Assembly (NCBI RefSeq): GCF_022919115.1
Contig: NZ_CP095072.1
Coordinates: 4,154,001-4,218,000 of the forward strand
Length of the DNA stretch: 64,000 nucleotides
Direction of reading: 5' to 3'
Source: Gracilibacillus caseinilyticus
Lineage (GTDB): Bacteria > Bacillota > Bacilli > Bacillales > Amphibacillaceae
Shown here one piece after another: positions 1-8,918 of this stretch. The notes under the pieces are model-generated. The model saw nothing but the letters and a program-made list of their open reading frames with translations. It was not told where the DNA came from and ran no database searches. The first letter of the stretch is position 1. Each line of letters begins with the position of its first letter. Made by a program: the position numbers and the translations under genes.

Positions 1-753
1 AGGGAGAATGAGTTTCCATCTGCGGAAGCATATCAAGCTTACCTTACCAATTTTGAAAATAATTATATTCAGAATCGGATTAATCTCGGCGTACAGGAAT
101 TAGCAAACAACGGTCTCTACCCATTAGCATTCGAAGCACCTCACTACACGATATCGCAAAATGGCTACCGAAACGTTGCCGAGCATTTTTCGTATTATGC
201 CGGGCAGGTGCAATTAAGTGATGAGGATTGGAAAATAATGAGTACCTCACCGTACGTGACTAATCCAAGCATTTTTTATGGGATGCAATTACTGACTGAG
301 ACACTTGGCTATGTTATACCAAATAGTGCCACTGCGATTGATAACATTATGATCGAAGCAGAGAAGCAGCAAATGGTACGTGACGGTGCAATCACTGCCT
401 TTTATCACCCTTATTTAGGGGTTGAACAACTAAGGGTTTTACTGGATGAATTAACGAAAATTCCAAACTTGGAATGGATTGATTTAAAGCATTCAGATGC
501 AAAGGTCGAAGCGAATAATGTCACAATTACAGCTGAGAACGGTGTGATTCAAAAAGAGATTGATTATGTAAAAATGTATCGCGAACATCCAGCATTGCTT
601 ACTGCCAAACTGAAAAACATGGTGCATGCTTCACTATGGGCGTTTGTCAGTATTGGTGTAAGTGCTATTCTGCTATTTTCGTTCTATATTTTCAGAGTAG
701 TTCACCGGAGAAACAGTCTCAGAGGACGCCGGTACTTGCGTCGAGTTGCTTAA
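1..753 (+). CDS. ydaL: DUF2334 polysaccharide deacetylase-like protein, 5' truncated (YdaL-like)
   Basis: The frame is open from the first base, so only the C-terminal 250 codons are present. The stretch around codons 42-62 (LAFEAPHYTISQNGYRN) is typical of DUF2334, a fold related to polysaccharide deacetylases. Near the end there is one hydrophobic segment (about 628-700) followed by an Arg-rich tail, so the catalytic part is probably outside the membrane with a C-terminal anchor. It lies 27 bases upstream of a YdaM-like glycosyltransferase and a YdaJ-like hydrolase. In B. subtilis ydaJKLMN is a c-di-GMP-linked exopolysaccharide operon, and YdaL has this architecture. The family is clear. 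The role in polymer modification is inferred from the neighbours. Confidence 0.8.
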   Translation, partial: RENEFPSAEAYQAYLTNFENNYIQNRINLGVQELANNGLYPLAFEAPHYTISQNGYRNVAEHFSYYAGQVQLSDEDWKIMSTSPYVTNPSIFYGMQLLTETLGYVIPNSATAIDNIMIEAEKQQMVRDGAITAFYHPYLGVEQLRVLLDELTKIPNLEWIDLKHSDAKVEANNVTITAENGVIQKEIDYVKMYREHPALLTAKLKNMVHASLWAFVSIGVSAILLFSFYIFRVVHRRNSLRGRRYLRRVA

Positions 754-780
754 TCTATTCGCCAGTAAGGAGGTTTTCCG

Positions 781-2058
781 ATGACAAATGTTTTTATTTT
801 AGTATTACTGTTAATCATTTGGAGTATGTTGTTTTACCATATTTTCTTAATGCAAGGCGGCTACTGGCTGTATTCCAGTTATCAGAAGAAAGCGGAAAAA
901 TGGCAGCGAAATATCCCCTACTATCCTACTGTCAGCGTGCTGATTCCAGCGCATAATGAAGAGGTGGTAATCGAAGAGACTTTGGAAGCAATGAGTAATT
1001 TAAGATACCCGATTGATAAGTTGCAAGTACTCGTTATTAATGATAATTCCAGTGACAGAACCGGAGAAATCTGTGAGGGCTATCATAAACGTTTTCCATA
1101 CATTCAGGTCATCCATACGAAGCCACCCCTCGGAGGTAAAGGTAAATCGGCAGCACTTAATAATGGTTTGGAATATGCAACAGGTGAAATTATTTGCGTC
1201 TATGATGCCGATAATACTCCGGAACCAGACGCAATCTTTTGGCTCGTACTTGGCTTAATGAATGACCGGAAAGCTGGCGCTGTAGTTGGTAAATTCCGCG
1301 TATTAAACGCGTCCAAAAACTTATTAACTCGCTTGATCAATATTGAGACGTTAACCTTTCAATGGCTAGCTCAGGCTGGCAGATGGTTTTGGTTCAAGCT
1401 GGCAACCATACCTGGTACCAATTTTGCCATCCGCCGCTCGATCTTAGATGAACTCGGTGGTTGGGATGAAGGTGCACTATCAGAGGATACCGAGCTAAGC
1501 TTCCGCATTTACGATTTAGGCTATCATATTCGATTTTTTCCTAATGCGATCACGTGGGAGCAAGAACCGGAAACAATGAAAGTATGGTGGCGACAGCGGA
1601 CTCGTTGGGCACGAGGGAATCTTTATGTGATTACGAAGTTTTTCTTGCACTTTTTTAAGATGAAGCATAAACGCATTGGGTTGGATTTACTGTACTTTAT
1701 GTTTACCTATGTATTCTTCTTTGGTGTAACGATTATTTCACAGGGATTGTTTATTGCTAGCTTTTTTACCAACTTGGATATTAGCGTTGGCTTTGTATCA
1801 CTGCCATTACTGATTGTTGGCTTCTTATTGTTCGTTATTGAGGAACTATTAGCCTTAAGCTTTGAAAAAGGACAACTCACAGCAAAAAATATCGCTACAG
1901 TATGTCTTATGTACTTCACCTACTCACAAATGTGGATCTTTCTCGTCATCTATGCAGCCTTCATCGAATTAAAACGCGTGATTCTGAAACAGGAAGTAAC
2001 CTGGTATAAAACGAAACGATTTAATCAGAAAGACCAGCATGACCGACGTTCGGCCTAG
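781..2058 (+). CDS. ydaM: Membrane glycosyltransferase family 2, polysaccharide synthase (YdaM-like)
   Basis: 425 residues, matching YdaM (about 420). An N-terminal membrane helix (4-24) is followed by a GT2 domain (50-290) with the nucleotide-sugar motif DNSSD (88-92), DAD (142-144), the catalytic ED pair (235-236) and RQRTRW (271-276). That last motif is the (Q/R)xxRW signature of processive synthases such as BcsA, IcaA and hyaluronan synthase. Three further helices lie near 307-330, 338-357 and 372-395. It probably polymerises and exports a surface polysaccharide; the sugar cannot be read from sequence. AAGGAGG stands seven bases before the ATG. It is co-transcribed with the flanking ydaL- and ydaJ-like genes. 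No PilZ domain is present, so any c-di-GMP control would need a separate receptor, as YdaK is in B. subtilis. Confidence 0.88.
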   Translation: MTNVFILVLLLIIWSMLFYHIFLMQGGYWLYSSYQKKAEKWQRNIPYYPTVSVLIPAHNEEVVIEETLEAMSNLRYPIDKLQVLVINDNSSDRTGEICEGYHKRFPYIQVIHTKPPLGGKGKSAALNNGLEYATGEIICVYDADNTPEPDAIFWLVLGLMNDRKAGAVVGKFRVLNASKNLLTRLINIETLTFQWLAQAGRWFWFKLATIPGTNFAIRRSILDELGGWDEGALSEDTELSFRIYDLGYHIRFFPNAITWEQEPETMKVWWRQRTRWARGNLYVITKFFLHFFKMKHKRIGLDLLYFMFTYVFFFGVTIISQGLFIASFFTNLDISVGFVSLPLLIVGFLLFVIEELLALSFEKGQLTAKNIATVCLMYFTYSQMWIFLVIYAAFIELKRVILKQEVTWYKTKRFNQKDQHDRRSA

Positions 2059-2074
2059 TTATCGATGGGAGTAG

Positions 2075-3151
2075 ATGGTTTTGCGGAAGTTAATAATCAT
2101 AGCAGTAGTGATTGGAGTTGTGATCGGTATGATGATGTTTTTTCAAAAAAGTCCGATGCTGGCAACAGAAGCATTCATTCAACGATGGTTTACAAATGAT
2201 AACGGAACACTTGCTACTTATATTTTGGATAACGAAGAAGCTGATGCAGATTATGTGCAAGGACGGGAAGCATTGTCCGAGAGCGTGGGGCTTTGTATGG
2301 TCTATGCGGTAGAAAAACAAGATGTTGAACTTTTTGAAGAAGCATACCAGATGTTTCAGGTTCATTTTTATCGGGAGGATGGATTCATTCCATGGAAGCT
2401 GACTGAAGCGGGTGTTGCGGAAGTGACAACAAATGCCCTTGTGGATGATTTGCGTATTCTTCATGCTTTATATCAGGCTGATGAGTTGTGGAATCGTGAT
2501 GAATATAGGGAAACTGCTGATCAGATCGGTCGATTCTTGGCTGTACATAATATGTCCGGGAATTTGTTGACTGACTTTTATGATGTGAAATATCAGCAGG
2601 CTGCTGATGTGATCACCTTGTCATATATTGACCCACATGCATTGCGAGAAATGTTTGACAGAGGCATATTGAGTGAGCAAGCCTATTCAGCGATGATTCA
2701 GGTGTTATCTGAAGCTGAGATGCAAAATGGATTTTTAGCGAAGTATTATGATAACACGAATCAGGTTTACATTTATGAGAAGGAAGTACATATGGTGGAT
2801 CAGGCACTGGCTGCTTATTATCGTGTGGTGAATGGTGATGATACTGGGAAGTTTTTGCGATTTGTTAGGGACGAGCTTATGAAGAATGGTGAGATTGCAG
2901 GTGTCTATGATTCGGCTACGCAAGAGGCTGTCGTTAAGTATGAATCGCCTGCTGTATATGGAATTTTGATTTGGTATTGTTTGGAGTTGGGTGAACAAGA
3001 ATTAGCTGAAGAACTTTATGAGCGAATGGTGGAATTTCGGGATTTGGGAGTGTTTGGCAGGTATTTTGGTGGGTATTCGGTGGAGGATGGGAATACGCAT
3101 TTATTTGATAATTTGGTGCCTTTAATTGGAGAGTTGCGCTTCAAACAGTAA
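2075..3151 (+). CDS. ydaJ: Membrane-anchored GH8-like glycoside hydrolase (YdaJ-like)
   Basis: 358 residues, the length of B. subtilis YdaJ (357). An N-terminal hydrophobic segment (6-23) is a signal anchor. The segment ADADYVQGREALSESVGLCM (57-76) resembles the GH8/BcsZ region that carries the catalytic Glu (here probably E69). The remainder is helical with aromatic residues, as expected for an (alpha/alpha)6 barrel. Synthase operons often encode such a glucanase-like protein to trim or release the polymer. It starts 17 bases after the glycosyltransferase stop, and a hairpin at 3175-3209 ends the operon. The fold assignment is good. The substrate is unknown. Confidence 0.75.
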   Translation: MVLRKLIIIAVVIGVVIGMMMFFQKSPMLATEAFIQRWFTNDNGTLATYILDNEEADADYVQGREALSESVGLCMVYAVEKQDVELFEEAYQMFQVHFYREDGFIPWKLTEAGVAEVTTNALVDDLRILHALYQADELWNRDEYRETADQIGRFLAVHNMSGNLLTDFYDVKYQQAADVITLSYIDPHALREMFDRGILSEQAYSAMIQVLSEAEMQNGFLAKYYDNTNQVYIYEKEVHMVDQALAAYYRVVNGDDTGKFLRFVRDELMKNGEIAGVYDSATQEAVVKYESPAVYGILIWYCLELGEQELAEELYERMVEFRDLGVFGRYFGGYSVEDGNTHLFDNLVPLIGELRFKQ

Positions 3152-3174
3152 TATAATAGAAGAGGACTAAATAA

Positions 3175-3209
3175 AAAAGTGATACCTTCTCAATGTTGGT
3201 ATCACTTTT
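3175..3209. terminator. Bidirectional intrinsic terminator
   Basis: A 12-bp perfect inverted repeat (AAAAGTGATACC, 3175-3186, and its complement, 3198-3209) with an 11-base loop. A-rich and T-rich flanks allow it to work in both directions. It lies between the convergent exopolysaccharide operon (+) and fliT (-). Confidence 0.85.
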
Positions 3210-3243
3210 GTTCATATTATTACCTATAAGAATAGACTTTCCA

Positions 3244-3597
3244 TTACTTCTTCTTGTCTAAAAAAGTACCATCAAAATTGGCGATATTTTTATATGGATT
3301 TAAGTATTTCTGATTAGATGTCTTTTGTTTTTTTACTAGCTTCATATCCAATTTAACCTTATTAAACAACTCGTTCATACGCTTCTGAATTTGTTTATCT
3401 AAAAGCAACAATGATTGACCTAACTCTTTGTCTTCATTTGAAACAGGAGTATGTAACTTTTTCATTAGTACTTCCCGTTCATCCAACAATGATTGTACAT
3501 TCGTTAAGACATCAGCTCTATTTGATTGGACAATCGATTGATTTAATAGTTGATCAATATCTTGCGTTATACGGTATAATTCTTTGACAATATTCAT
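3244..3597 (-). CDS. fliT: Flagellar export chaperone FliT
   Basis: 117 residues, all helical and highly charged, directly downstream of fliD. The C-terminal YLNPYKNIANFDGTFLDKKK matches the ending seen in Bacillus FliT proteins. In Bacillus FliT is the cytoplasmic chaperone that escorts FliD to the export apparatus. AGGTG precedes the ATG by eight bases. In B. subtilis the order is fliD-fliS-fliT. Here fliT follows fliD after 35 bases with no room for fliS, so the flagellin chaperone must be elsewhere or absent. Confidence 0.8.
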   Translation of the reverse strand: MNIVKELYRITQDIDQLLNQSIVQSNRADVLTNVQSLLDEREVLMKKLHTPVSNEDKELGQSLLLLDKQIQKRMNELFNKVKLDMKLVKKQKTSNQKYLNPYKNIANFDGTFLDKKK

Positions 3598-3632
3598 TAA
3601 TATACACCTGTTTCGTTAGTAGCTACTATTCA

Positions 3633-5141
3633 TTAACTAAATGCTTGCGTTAAGTAACTCGCTTGTGAATTCATTTGTGAAATCATTTTTTCCATTGCAG
3701 TAAATTGACTCCAGTATCGATCTTCAATATTTACGAGACGATCCTCAAAAGCTGAAATTCGATCTTCCATATCATCCATTTGGCGACCAAGTGTATAAGT
3801 TTCTAACGTAGCCCCTGTTTTACCTGCACGTTTTTCAATATTAGAAATCGTCGTTTCAATCGAATCTTCCAATCTGTTAATAATCCCTTTTCCTTCACCT
3901 TCCACATCATTCGAAAATAATTTATAGACTGATTCAGGGTCCTCTTGAAGAGCTTCCTTTAGCTTTTTTTCATTAATTTCTAATTTTCCATTTTTTGAGA
4001 AGTCAGAAGATGTATCAATCCCAATTGCTGTTAAATGATTATAGGATCCGTTTGTTTCGACGGTGCTATACATATCTCTTCTCATCGACCATAATCCATT
4101 TTCTAATAGAGAATCATTTTTCAATAAACCACTTTGAGATTTTTCTTGCCACAGTTCAATTTCGCTTTCAGACATTTCATCTTTTTGCTCATCTGTTAAT
4201 GGATCATAATTACGGTAGCGATCTTCGTTTAGACGAGAATTCACTTTTTCAATAATTTCATTGTATTTGTCTACAAACCCTTTAATATTCTCATATGCTG
4301 CATCAACATCGTCCGTCACCGTTACTGTTACAGGATTCGTCGTAACATTGGTGAAATTAAACGTGACATCATTTAATTTATAAGAGTTTTGTTTCGATGT
4401 AAATTCTACACCATTGTATTTAAAGACTGCATCGGTTCCACCTGACTCTGTTCCAGTCATCTGCATTGTACTAGAAAAAAAGTCTCCGCTAATACCAATT
4501 TCATTTCCAGCAGTATTAAAATCACCTGTCTTCGTTCTTTCGATAACGATTTTATCACTTTGTGTATCATAAGTTGCTCGTAATTCATTTCCTGTTTCTG
4601 ATCCTATCTTTTTTAACACACTATTTAACGAATCATCAGCGGTATAAGAAATAGTTTTGGTTACTTCTTCTCCAGCCTCGTTAAAATAGGAAACGTCAAA
4701 AGAACCATCTGCGGTTATATTATTACCAGCAAAGTCCTGTTCGCTTAATTTTCCATTTGGATCGATTTTTGTGCTGCCGGAAATCGAATTTGCACTCACG
4801 TTAATCGCTGAAGTTGCTAATTGATCTACTTGGATAGAGTACGAACTACTAGTCGCCCCGGCAGTCGCTGTTGCAGTAACTGCTGAAGAGTCTGTCGACG
4901 AAGTAGCTTTGGAACTGTACGTTTTTTGGAGCTTCATATTTAATAATTGATTATCTAATTCGGACAGCAGTGTATTCATTTCACGGTAGGCATCACGTTG
5001 CCATGTTTTCCATGTTAAATCCTGCGTCATATTATCTAATGGGATTCGTTCAGCTGCCATTAATTCTTTGACCATTGATTCGGTATCAATACCTGATGCA
5101 AAACCAGTTAGTCGATTAGAGGTATTTACACTATAAGCCAT
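3633..5141 (-). CDS. fliD: Flagellar filament cap protein FliD (HAP2)
   Basis: 502 residues with the two conserved ends of FliD. The N-terminal region contains TGFASGIDTESMVKELMAAE (about 13-32). The C-terminal half is a long coiled region ending in YLTQAFS. The middle is Thr/Ser-rich and variable, as is usual for a surface-exposed domain. FliD caps the growing filament and folds flagellin subunits. A TTG codon at 5144 is also in frame, but the ATG at 5141 sits nine bases from AAGGAG (5151-5156) and is preferred. A SigD promoter at 5178-5204 gives it its own late-class transcription. Confidence 0.95.
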   Translation of the reverse strand: MAYSVNTSNRLTGFASGIDTESMVKELMAAERIPLDNMTQDLTWKTWQRDAYREMNTLLSELDNQLLNMKLQKTYSSKATSSTDSSAVTATATAGATSSSYSIQVDQLATSAINVSANSISGSTKIDPNGKLSEQDFAGNNITADGSFDVSYFNEAGEEVTKTISYTADDSLNSVLKKIGSETGNELRATYDTQSDKIVIERTKTGDFNTAGNEIGISGDFFSSTMQMTGTESGGTDAVFKYNGVEFTSKQNSYKLNDVTFNFTNVTTNPVTVTVTDDVDAAYENIKGFVDKYNEIIEKVNSRLNEDRYRNYDPLTDEQKDEMSESEIELWQEKSQSGLLKNDSLLENGLWSMRRDMYSTVETNGSYNHLTAIGIDTSSDFSKNGKLEINEKKLKEALQEDPESVYKLFSNDVEGEGKGIINRLEDSIETTISNIEKRAGKTGATLETYTLGRQMDDMEDRISAFEDRLVNIEDRYWSQFTAMEKMISQMNSQASYLTQAFS

Positions 5142-5177
5142 CAAGGTTCACTCCTTGTCATTTACCTGTTTCTTTTT

Positions 5178-5204
5178 ATATCGGATGGTAATTGAAAATT
5201 ATTA
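5178..5204 (-). promoter_or_regulatory. SigD promoter of fliD-fliT
   Basis: Read on the minus strand: TAAT, 15 bases, TCCGATAT. The SigD consensus is TAAA-N15-GCCGATAT, so there is one mismatch in each box with exact spacing. It lies 37 bases before the fliD start. Confidence 0.75.
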
Positions 5205-5289
5205 GATTTTCATATAATTTAGTCAATAGTTCATGACTAATCTAAACGTGCTTTCTAATTGAACAGTTTAAGCTGTATTCATTTCCATT

Positions 5290-5637
5290 TTATTGAAAAC
5301 TTCTTTTATTTCCAACAAATAAATCAAATTTCCTTTGATAATTATCAGCAATTTCCGGCATTATATTTTTTCGTAGAAAGTCACTATAATTGTTTTGTAT
5401 CGAAACTAGTAAATCCTCCATTAAATTAAAGTCAAAGAAGTTTTTTGATAGTTCTAGATTAAACAACTTATATAAACTCTCTATTTTATTTCTTGAGGCA
5501 TTCTCAACAAATTGCCGATGAATCCATTTTCCATTATTCAGGTGAGTACTAACTATTTGTTGTTTTTCAAATTGTTTTTGATAATTTGAAGCATTTGTAA
5601 GAGTTTCAGTTAAAAGATTAGAAAATTGATTCAACAA
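5290..5637 (-). CDS. Hypothetical protein between pseI and fliD
   Basis: 115 residues, predicted alpha-helical, rich in Asn, Phe and Lys, with no signal peptide or membrane segment. I do not recognise the family. It does not show the N-terminal motif of FliS or the sequence of FlaG, the small genes normally found near fliD. The start is uncertain: two adjacent TTG codons (5640 and 5637) follow only a weak purine tract. It sits 40 bases after pseI, so it belongs positionally to the flagellin glycosylation operon. A weak 7-bp inverted repeat at 5219-5240 lies downstream, before the fliD promoter. It could be a divergent chaperone or a glycosylation accessory protein, both speculative. Confidence 0.5.
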   Translation of the reverse strand: MLNQFSNLLTETLTNASNYQKQFEKQQIVSTHLNNGKWIHRQFVENASRNKIESLYKLFNLELSKNFFDFNLMEDLLVSIQNNYSDFLRKNIMPEIADNYQRKFDLFVGNKRSFQ

Positions 5638-5676
5638 AAGAATAATCTTAAGTTTTTTCTCTTTTGCTAGTTAGAT

Positions 5677-6711
5677 TTATTCTATATATTTCCATTTTAA
5701 CGGTGTACCTTTATAAATATTTTCACTTGCCTTTTTTCCTAAAACGTCCTTAAGATATTTAGGTTTTAAACCATAACCTGGTCGAATTGAACGAATGTTA
5801 TTACTCGTAAAGTCTTCACCTTTTTTTATATCTTTGGTAACAAATAATGATCTGGAAAATTCCCTACTTTTCTTTTTGCTTTTAGTTAATTTATAATTAA
5901 CATTTCCTAAAGACTTTTCTGCATCACGTACGTTACTGACCATCTTTCTAAATTGATTTTTATCTAAGGAAAAACTGGCATCCGGACCGCCAATTTCTTT
6001 ACTTAAAATAAAGTGTTTCTCAATAACTCTAGCCCCTAATGCAACAGCAGTTATTGGTACAATATCATCAAGCGTGTGATCCGACAATCCTATCTCTACA
6101 TTAAAAGTTTTTTTGAAATTCTTCATGGTTAATAAATTTGCTTCTTCAATTTTTGCAGGGTAAGAGGAAGTACATTTCAACAAAATAACATTATCATTTC
6201 CGGCTCTTTTACAGGCCGTAACTGCTTCATCTATTTCAGAAAAAGTAGCGATTCCTGTGGATATTATTACAGGTTTATTTTTGGAAGCTACATACTCAAT
6301 TAATGGTATATCAATGATTTCAAACGATGCAATTTTATAAGCTGGTACATTTAAATCCTCAAGAAAATCTACAGCGGAAAGGTCAAATGGACTAGAGAAG
6401 CATATGAGACCTAGTTGTTTTGCATATTCCATTAATTCTTCATGCCATTCCCATGGTGTATATGCTTCCTTGTATAAATCATATAATGACCTGCCATCCC
6501 AAATAGTACCATTTTGTATTTGGAAGTATTCATTATCGCAATCAATGGTAATTGTGTCAGGTGTGTAGGTTTGTAACTTGATAGCATCTGCGCCTACTTC
6601 TTTTGCAGCTTTAATCGTATCTTTAGCAACCTGTATATCATGACCATGATTAGCTGATAACTCTGCTATGATAAAGACTTGTTTATCGATATCTATATCG
6701 CCTATTAACAT
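5677..6711 (-). CDS. pseI: Pseudaminic acid synthase PseI (NeuB family)
   Basis: 344 residues. The NeuB TIM-barrel domain (about 8-260) condenses phosphoenolpyruvate with the 2,4-diacetamido hexose to give the nine-carbon acid. A C-terminal SAF (antifreeze-like) domain covers about 280-344. Diagnostic stretches are AELSANHGHD near the N-terminus, IKLQTYTPDT, and GLSDHT followed by GARVIEKHF. An ATG at 6729 overlaps the stop of the previous gene, but the ATG at 6711 has AGGTG at the right distance and removes a non-conserved extension. Spore-coat SpsE is a related B. subtilis enzyme. Pse rather than legionaminic acid is inferred from the neighbouring PseB and PseG. Confidence 0.88.
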   Translation of the reverse strand: MLIGDIDIDKQVFIIAELSANHGHDIQVAKDTIKAAKEVGADAIKLQTYTPDTITIDCDNEYFQIQNGTIWDGRSLYDLYKEAYTPWEWHEELMEYAKQLGLICFSSPFDLSAVDFLEDLNVPAYKIASFEIIDIPLIEYVASKNKPVIISTGIATFSEIDEAVTACKRAGNDNVILLKCTSSYPAKIEEANLLTMKNFKKTFNVEIGLSDHTLDDIVPITAVALGARVIEKHFILSKEIGGPDASFSLDKNQFRKMVSNVRDAEKSLGNVNYKLTKSKKKSREFSRSLFVTKDIKKGEDFTSNNIRSIRPGYGLKPKYLKDVLGKKASENIYKGTPLKWKYIE

Positions 6712-6728
6712 ATGATCATCACCTACCA

Positions 6729-8159
6729 TTATAAATTTAGAATATATTTTAATACAGATTGTTCTTTATTCACAAAATTAAAACCAGCTCTTTCAAACAC
6801 TTTTTTTGATGCCTCATTATCTTTCTTAATATATGCAACTATTTTTGTTACTGTCGGACATTCTTTTCTCATTTTTTTAATACTTTCAAATACAAAAGAC
6901 AGACTTAAGCCTTTACCTCTGCAGTTATCAGTCAAACTTATACTAATCGTTGCAAAGTCTTTATCAATTTCAAATCGAATTTGTCCGAAAAACTCACTTT
7001 TATTATTTTCTATAATATAAAATAATAAATTCGTTTTAGTTAAAACTTTTTCATACCAATGAACATGCTCTTTCCAACTTATTTCTTGTTGATTTAATGA
7101 AAAGTATCTTACAATGGGATCGTTGGACAAATTATAAACATTAAAAATATCTAAATCTACGGCTTTTCGAATTTTGTATTGACTAATCATTTCATCATTT
7201 AATAGTAAATAATTAACTATATTTCTAACACTATTAAGATCTATTATATTAATTAACTTTTCATGTGAAATTTTTCTAACATCATACTTTAAATTTTCTT
7301 CAAAACTAATTAAAAGTTTATCTAACAGATTCTCTTCATCATGATTTAAATATTGGTTACATAATTTTAAATCTATTAAATTTTTAACAGAATTCTTTTG
7401 GTTTTCTGCGATTTGTACCGGTATAAAGGGGGTTCCTGTTGCAATTAATTCAAAAACAGTTTGCCCTGCTCCGGTAATAGCAAAATCAGCTGTTATCATT
7501 AAATTTTTCATCCTGTCCGCAGTAAGATTATTATAGATTTTTAAATTTGTGTATGGTTTATTTATCAAATGACTTTTTAAGTTCCCAACTACGTGAAATG
7601 TTATCGCTGAGTATCTATTACAAAGAAGATCAACAATATTTGATAGTAAACTTGAAAGATTAGAACCGCCTAATGTTATTAGTATGTTGGAAACATTTCT
7701 TCTTATTTCTTTTGGTTCATTATTGAGAAAACTTTCCCTTAAACAAATAACGTTAGGCCCAGAAATATAATGTGTATAACCTTTATCTTTAAATTCTTTT
7801 GATATTAATGAAGGTGTTATAACCATTCCTTCAGGGTAATTAATTCTATAATAGTCATCAATATACAGACATTTTTTTGCCAATTTTGAAATTACTATAT
7901 ACGTTTCTCTACTAGCTATATAGGAATCAATTATACAATAATCGTTAGGTTGTATAATATTGTTTAAATGCTCATGAGAATACCAATTGATTACGTTAAA
8001 TTGAACATCTTTTAAAATTTCGTTATAATCGATGTCTCCTTCAATTATTAGCTGTACATCAATATTTCTTGCTGTTATTTCCCTATATAATGATAAGCAT
8101 CTAATTATATGTCCTAAGCCGATCTTGCTACCAGCTTCTGTGAATATTAATACTCGCAT
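6729..8159 (-). CDS. pseG/pseH: PseG-PseH fusion: UDP-sugar hydrolase plus N-acetyltransferase
   Basis: 476 residues, two enzymes in one chain. Residues 1-320 are a GT-B-like PseG, which removes UDP from UDP-2,4-diacetamido-2,4,6-trideoxy-altrose. It has the N-terminal GLGH motif with His17, the residue known as catalytic in Campylobacter PseG, and the nucleotide-binding stretch TADFAITGAGQTVFELIATG. Residues 325-476 are a GNAT domain corresponding to PseH, which acetylates the 4-amino group. The acetyl-CoA loop reads CRGKGL (R414-G417). In many Epsilonproteobacteria these are separate genes. The DNA here is strikingly AT-rich compared with flgK or degS. The gene lies within the tight pseB-C-F-GH-I order. 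Confidence 0.88.
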   Translation of the reverse strand: MRVLIFTEAGSKIGLGHIIRCLSLYREITARNIDVQLIIEGDIDYNEILKDVQFNVINWYSHEHLNNIIQPNDYCIIDSYIASRETYIVISKLAKKCLYIDDYYRINYPEGMVITPSLISKEFKDKGYTHYISGPNVICLRESFLNNEPKEIRRNVSNILITLGGSNLSSLLSNIVDLLCNRYSAITFHVVGNLKSHLINKPYTNLKIYNNLTADRMKNLMITADFAITGAGQTVFELIATGTPFIPVQIAENQKNSVKNLIDLKLCNQYLNHDEENLLDKLLISFEENLKYDVRKISHEKLINIIDLNSVRNIVNYLLLNDEMISQYKIRKAVDLDIFNVYNLSNDPIVRYFSLNQQEISWKEHVHWYEKVLTKTNLLFYIIENNKSEFFGQIRFEIDKDFATISISLTDNCRGKGLSLSFVFESIKKMRKECPTVTKIVAYIKKDNEASKKVFERAGFNFVNKEQSVLKYILNL

Positions 8160-8173
8160 AAAATAATAACCTC

Positions 8174-8908
8174 TTACTTTACTTTTTTTTGTTCAATATG
8201 CGCATTTATATTGAACAATTCTGGATTTCTATTAAATAATTGTACGATATCACCCATATAAAAATTATGCTCACCACTATACATTTCGTTGTATATTTTC
8301 TTTATTAATTGAAAATCTTCTTCAGTATCTAAAGTCCATCTATGCTGAGAAAGGTTTTCTTTGTTTGTATAGTAATAAATGTTGTTATTTTTTTCGTATA
8401 TAAATGGTGTTACATGTTCTTTTTGATATGATAATTTTGCTTGATGAAATGCTTTTTTTAATACATCCATTGAAAAAATTTCTACGTCTAATCCTCTTGG
8501 AAAGGTTCTTTTCGACATTTCAGAACCTGCATTAGTTACTAACGAGTAATTATTCTTTATATAAAAATGAACCATCTTGTCAATAATTTCAGGATCTATT
8601 AAAGGGCAATCAGAAGTGATTCTAATAATAACATCCGCAGAATAAGCAACAGCCGTTTGATAGAATCTGTCTAGTACATTATCTTCAGATCCCCTGTAAA
8701 CATTGAAGCCATGCTTATTAACCTCCGAAACAATTTGGTCATCAATTTTTTGTGTTGTTGTTGCCACAACGATACAGTCAATATTTTTTGATTGAGCAAT
8801 TCGATTTAATACATGCGATAATATAGTTTTTTGCTTTATTTTTTTTAAAACCTTACCAGGTAGTCGTGACGAACCCATTCTAGCTTGAATTATTGCCACA
8901 ATTTTCAT
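8174..8908 (-). CDS. pseF: Pseudaminic acid CMP-transferase PseF (SpsF-like)
   Basis: 244 residues of the cytidylyltransferase family. The N-terminal QARMGSSRLPGKVL (8-21) is the nucleotide-binding loop, and TSDCPLIDP carries a metal-binding Asp. The enzyme activates the nine-carbon acid with CTP to give CMP-Pse, the donor for Maf. B. subtilis SpsF is the nearest familiar homologue. AAGGTGA precedes the ATG by about six bases. It lies 14 bases upstream of the PseG-PseH gene and 10 bases downstream of pseC. Confidence 0.85.
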   Translation of the reverse strand: MKIVAIIQARMGSSRLPGKVLKKIKQKTILSHVLNRIAQSKNIDCIVVATTTQKIDDQIVSEVNKHGFNVYRGSEDNVLDRFYQTAVAYSADVIIRITSDCPLIDPEIIDKMVHFYIKNNYSLVTNAGSEMSKRTFPRGLDVEIFSMDVLKKAFHQAKLSYQKEHVTPFIYEKNNNIYYYTNKENLSQHRWTLDTEEDFQLIKKIYNEMYSGEHNFYMGDIVQLFNRNPELFNINAHIEQKKVK

Positions 8909-8918
8909 TTATATCACC

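Noticed and set aside
5219..5240. TTAGTCA/TGACTAA repeat as a terminator before fliD
   Set aside because: Seven A/T-rich pairs without a T tract; too weak to call.
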